Source: Hyphomicrobium sp. CS1BSMeth3 | GTDB lineage: Bacteria > Pseudomonadota > Alphaproteobacteria > Rhizobiales > Hyphomicrobiaceae | DNA length: 64,000 bases | Direction of reading: 5' to 3' | Assembly: GCF_900117415.1 (NCBI RefSeq) | Contig: NZ_FPEI01000006.1 | Location: 1,550,001-1,614,000 of the forward strand | Notes under the pieces: model-generated | Database searches by the model: none | Seen by the model: the letters and a program-made list of their open reading frames with translations, nothing else | Told to the model about the DNA's origin: nothing | Part shown: piece after piece, positions 62,415-64,000 of the stretch | Numbering within the stretch: the first letter of the stretch is position 1 | How the letters are laid out: the number at the start of each line of letters is the position of its first letter | Position numbers and translations under genes: made by a program

Positions 62415-63959
62415 TCAGCGGTTGCCGCGCCGCGCAGCTTCGGCAAAGCGCACGGCCTCGTCGGCGGCGCGGAAGAGCGCACGGGCTTTGTAGACGCATT
62501 CCATCTGCTCGGCCTCGGGATTGCTGTCGGCGACGACGCCGGCACCGGCCTGAACATACATGCGCCCGTCCTTGACGATCGCCGTACGCAGCACAATGCA
62601 TGTGTCCATGTTGCCGTCGGCGGCGAAGTAGCCGACGCAGCCCGCGTACGGGCCGCGCTTCTCCTTCTCCAGCTCGTCGATGATCTCCATGGCGCGCACC
62701 TTGGGTGCGCCCGAAAGTGTGCCCGCGGGAAAGCCCGCCATCAGCGCGTCGATGGCATCGTGCCGGGGATCGAGCTCGCCGTGCACGGTCGATGAAAGAT
62801 GCATGACCTGGCTGTAGCGCTCGACGTCGAAGCTCGACGCGACCGAGACCGAGCCGATCTTCGCGACGCGGCCGACATCATTGCGGCCGAGATCGAGCAG
62901 CATGAGGTGCTCGGCGCGCTCCTTGGGATCATTGACGAGCTCGCGCTCCAGCGCCGCATCTGCTTCCGGCGTCGCGCCGCGCGGGCGTGTGCCGGCGAGC
63001 GGACGGATGGTGACACGGCCATCGCGCACACGCACGAGGATCTCGGGCGATGAGCCGACGAGCGCGAAATCGCCGAGATCCAGATGAAAGAGGAACGGCG
63101 AGGGGTTCGTGCGCCTGAGCGCCCGGTAGAGAGCGAAGGGCGGTAGCGTGAACGGCGCCGAGAAACGCTGCGAGACGACGATCTGGAAGGCGTCGCCAGC
63201 GGCGATGTACTCCTTGCAGCGATCGACCATGGCCCTGTACTCGGCCGGCGTCGTGTTCGAAACGGGCTCGGGTGCCTCGAGGGGATCAAAGCCGGCAAGC
63301 GCGTGGTGCGGGAGCGGCGCGTCGAGACCAGCGATCACATTGCTGAGGCGTTTGCGCGCGGCCTCGTAGGCCTTGGCCGGATCGATGCCCTTCTCCGGGC
63401 GGACGGGCGTGACCAGCGTCATCTCGTCCTTCACGGCATCGAAGATGACCATCACCGTCGGGCGGACCAGAATGGCATCAGGCACACCGAGCCGGTCGGG
63501 CGGGACGTTCGGCAGGTGCTCGACGAGCCGCACGTTGTCGTAGCCGACATAGCCGAAAACACCCGCAGCCATGGGCGGAAGCTCCGGCGGCGTATCGATG
63601 CGCGAACTCTCGAGCAGCGCGCGAAGCGAGGCGAGCGTCGGCCCCTTCTCCGTTTCGAATGTGGCGGGCGTCTCGCGCGGCGAGCGGTTGATCTCGGCGC
63701 GGTCGCCAAAGGCGCGCCAGACGATGTCCGGCTCGAGCCCGATGATCGAGTAGCGCCCGCGCACCTCGCCGCCCTCGACGGACTCGAGCAGGAAGCTCAG
63801 CGGCCGGCCATCGGAAAGCTTGAGCATGGCCGAGACCGGCGTCTCGAGATCCGCGACGAGGCGTGCCCAAACGACCTGCGCGCGGCCCTGCCGGTAGGTG
63901 GCCGAAAAGGGGTCGAAGGTCGGCGCGACCTCGACGAGAGAGGCAGGGGCGGGCGGCAT
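62415..63959 (-). CDS. trpE: Anthranilate synthase component I
   Basis: A 514-residue enzyme that converts chorismate to anthranilate in tryptophan synthesis. The feedback-inhibition motif LLES is at 57-60 (FLLESVEGGEVRGRYSIIG). The chorismate-binding domain (about 235-500) contains IRPLAGTRPRGATPEADAA, LLDLGRNDVGRVAKIGSV and FPAGTLSGAPKVRAMEII. No fused glutamine amidotransferase is present, so TrpG is separate and outside the window. ATG 63959. Only 41 bp of upstream sequence is visible, too little to judge a trp attenuator. Confidence 0.96.
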   Translation of the reverse strand: MPPAPASLVEVAPTFDPFSATYRQGRAQVVWARLVADLETPVSAMLKLSDGRPLSFLLESVEGGEVRGRYSIIGLEPDIVWRAFGDRAEINRSPRETPATFETEKGPTLASLRALLESSRIDTPPELPPMAAGVFGYVGYDNVRLVEHLPNVPPDRLGVPDAILVRPTVMVIFDAVKDEMTLVTPVRPEKGIDPAKAYEAARKRLSNVIAGLDAPLPHHALAGFDPLEAPEPVSNTTPAEYRAMVDRCKEYIAAGDAFQIVVSQRFSAPFTLPPFALYRALRRTNPSPFLFHLDLGDFALVGSSPEILVRVRDGRVTIRPLAGTRPRGATPEADAALERELVNDPKERAEHLMLLDLGRNDVGRVAKIGSVSVASSFDVERYSQVMHLSSTVHGELDPRHDAIDALMAGFPAGTLSGAPKVRAMEIIDELEKEKRGPYAGCVGYFAADGNMDTCIVLRTAIVKDGRMYVQAGAGVVADSNPEAEQMECVYKARALFRAADEAVRFAEAARRGNR

Positions 63960-64000
63960 CTAGGTCTTTCCCCGGTGGTGATGACAGTCGGGGGCAACCT

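Noticed and set aside
62366..62596. In-frame N-terminal extension of the CoA transferase gene into trpE
   Set aside because: The extension is out-of-frame trpE sequence; the family start matches ATG 62365.
63960..64000. trp leader peptide or attenuator before trpE
   Set aside because: Only 41 bases are in the window and they show neither a Trp-codon ORF nor a terminator.

Overview
The window is a compact, high-GC, alphaproteobacterial chromosome segment, most likely from the order Hyphomicrobiales (Rhizobiales). The evidence is gene content and order: miaA close to ilvB and ilvH; pdxH divergent from a surface-antigen-like gene; a cysTWA sulfate importer with two binding proteins; a PCu(A)C plus CopC-CopD copper module; and several families common in this order. 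I cannot name a genus. I annotate 56 larger or standard protein genes, one very short leader ORF and one tRNA. I see no transposase, integrase, phage gene, CRISPR array or rRNA, and no recognisable transcription-factor gene.

Layout. (1) 1-4143: the end of an unknown gene, a divergent pair of palindromic repeats, then a minus-strand run of NlpC/P60 hydrolase, M17 aminopeptidase, ribosome-rescue factor ArfB and enoyl-ACP reductase FabI. (2) 4398-9084: a beta-class GST, then a three-gene locus of processive glycosyltransferase, UDP-GlcNAc 2-epimerase and HlyD-like adaptor, closed by a strong hairpin terminator. This looks like a small exopolysaccharide locus resembling NfrB/WecB. (3) 9284-15160: a sulfate import operon of two Sbp proteins, a RBBP9-like hydrolase and CysT, CysW and CysA. 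It is preceded by a structured leader that encodes a 22-codon peptide ending with two adjacent Cys codons, a candidate cysteine-sensing attenuator.

(4) 15410-24574: a tripartite RND efflux system (MdtA, MdtB and MdtC homologues) with a convergent outer-membrane lipoprotein gene. (5) 25331-30975: a small hypothetical gene and an imelysin / di-haem DUF1111 / imelysin / DUF1513 operon typical of iron-regulated periplasmic systems. (6) 30988-33837: a VOC protein, the copper proteins CopC-CopD and PCu(A)C, and tRNA-Lys(CTT). (7) 34097-40261: branched-chain amino acid synthesis, with ilvB and ilvH separated by a transglutaminase-like gene and a GST gene, then miaA and ruvX.

(8) 40426-52113: an UPF0173 hydrolase, a membrane-fused spermidine-synthase-like protein, pdxH, a surface-antigen-like protein, an EamA transporter, two tandem glucosaminidase-like secreted proteins sharing an unfamiliar C-terminal domain, a SPOR protein and GlmS. 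The last five point to envelope and cell-wall metabolism. (9) 52414-63959: a minus-strand series of small metabolic genes (NTF2-like, NMT1-like, GST, M19 dipeptidase, YiiX-like papain-fold protein, CMD protein, membrane protein, hydrolase, crotonase, methyltransferase, CoA transferase) ending with trpE.

The best candidates for something under-described are the Cys-codon leader before the sulfate operon, the glycosyltransferase-epimerase-adaptor locus, and the tandem paralogues with their shared C-terminal domain.
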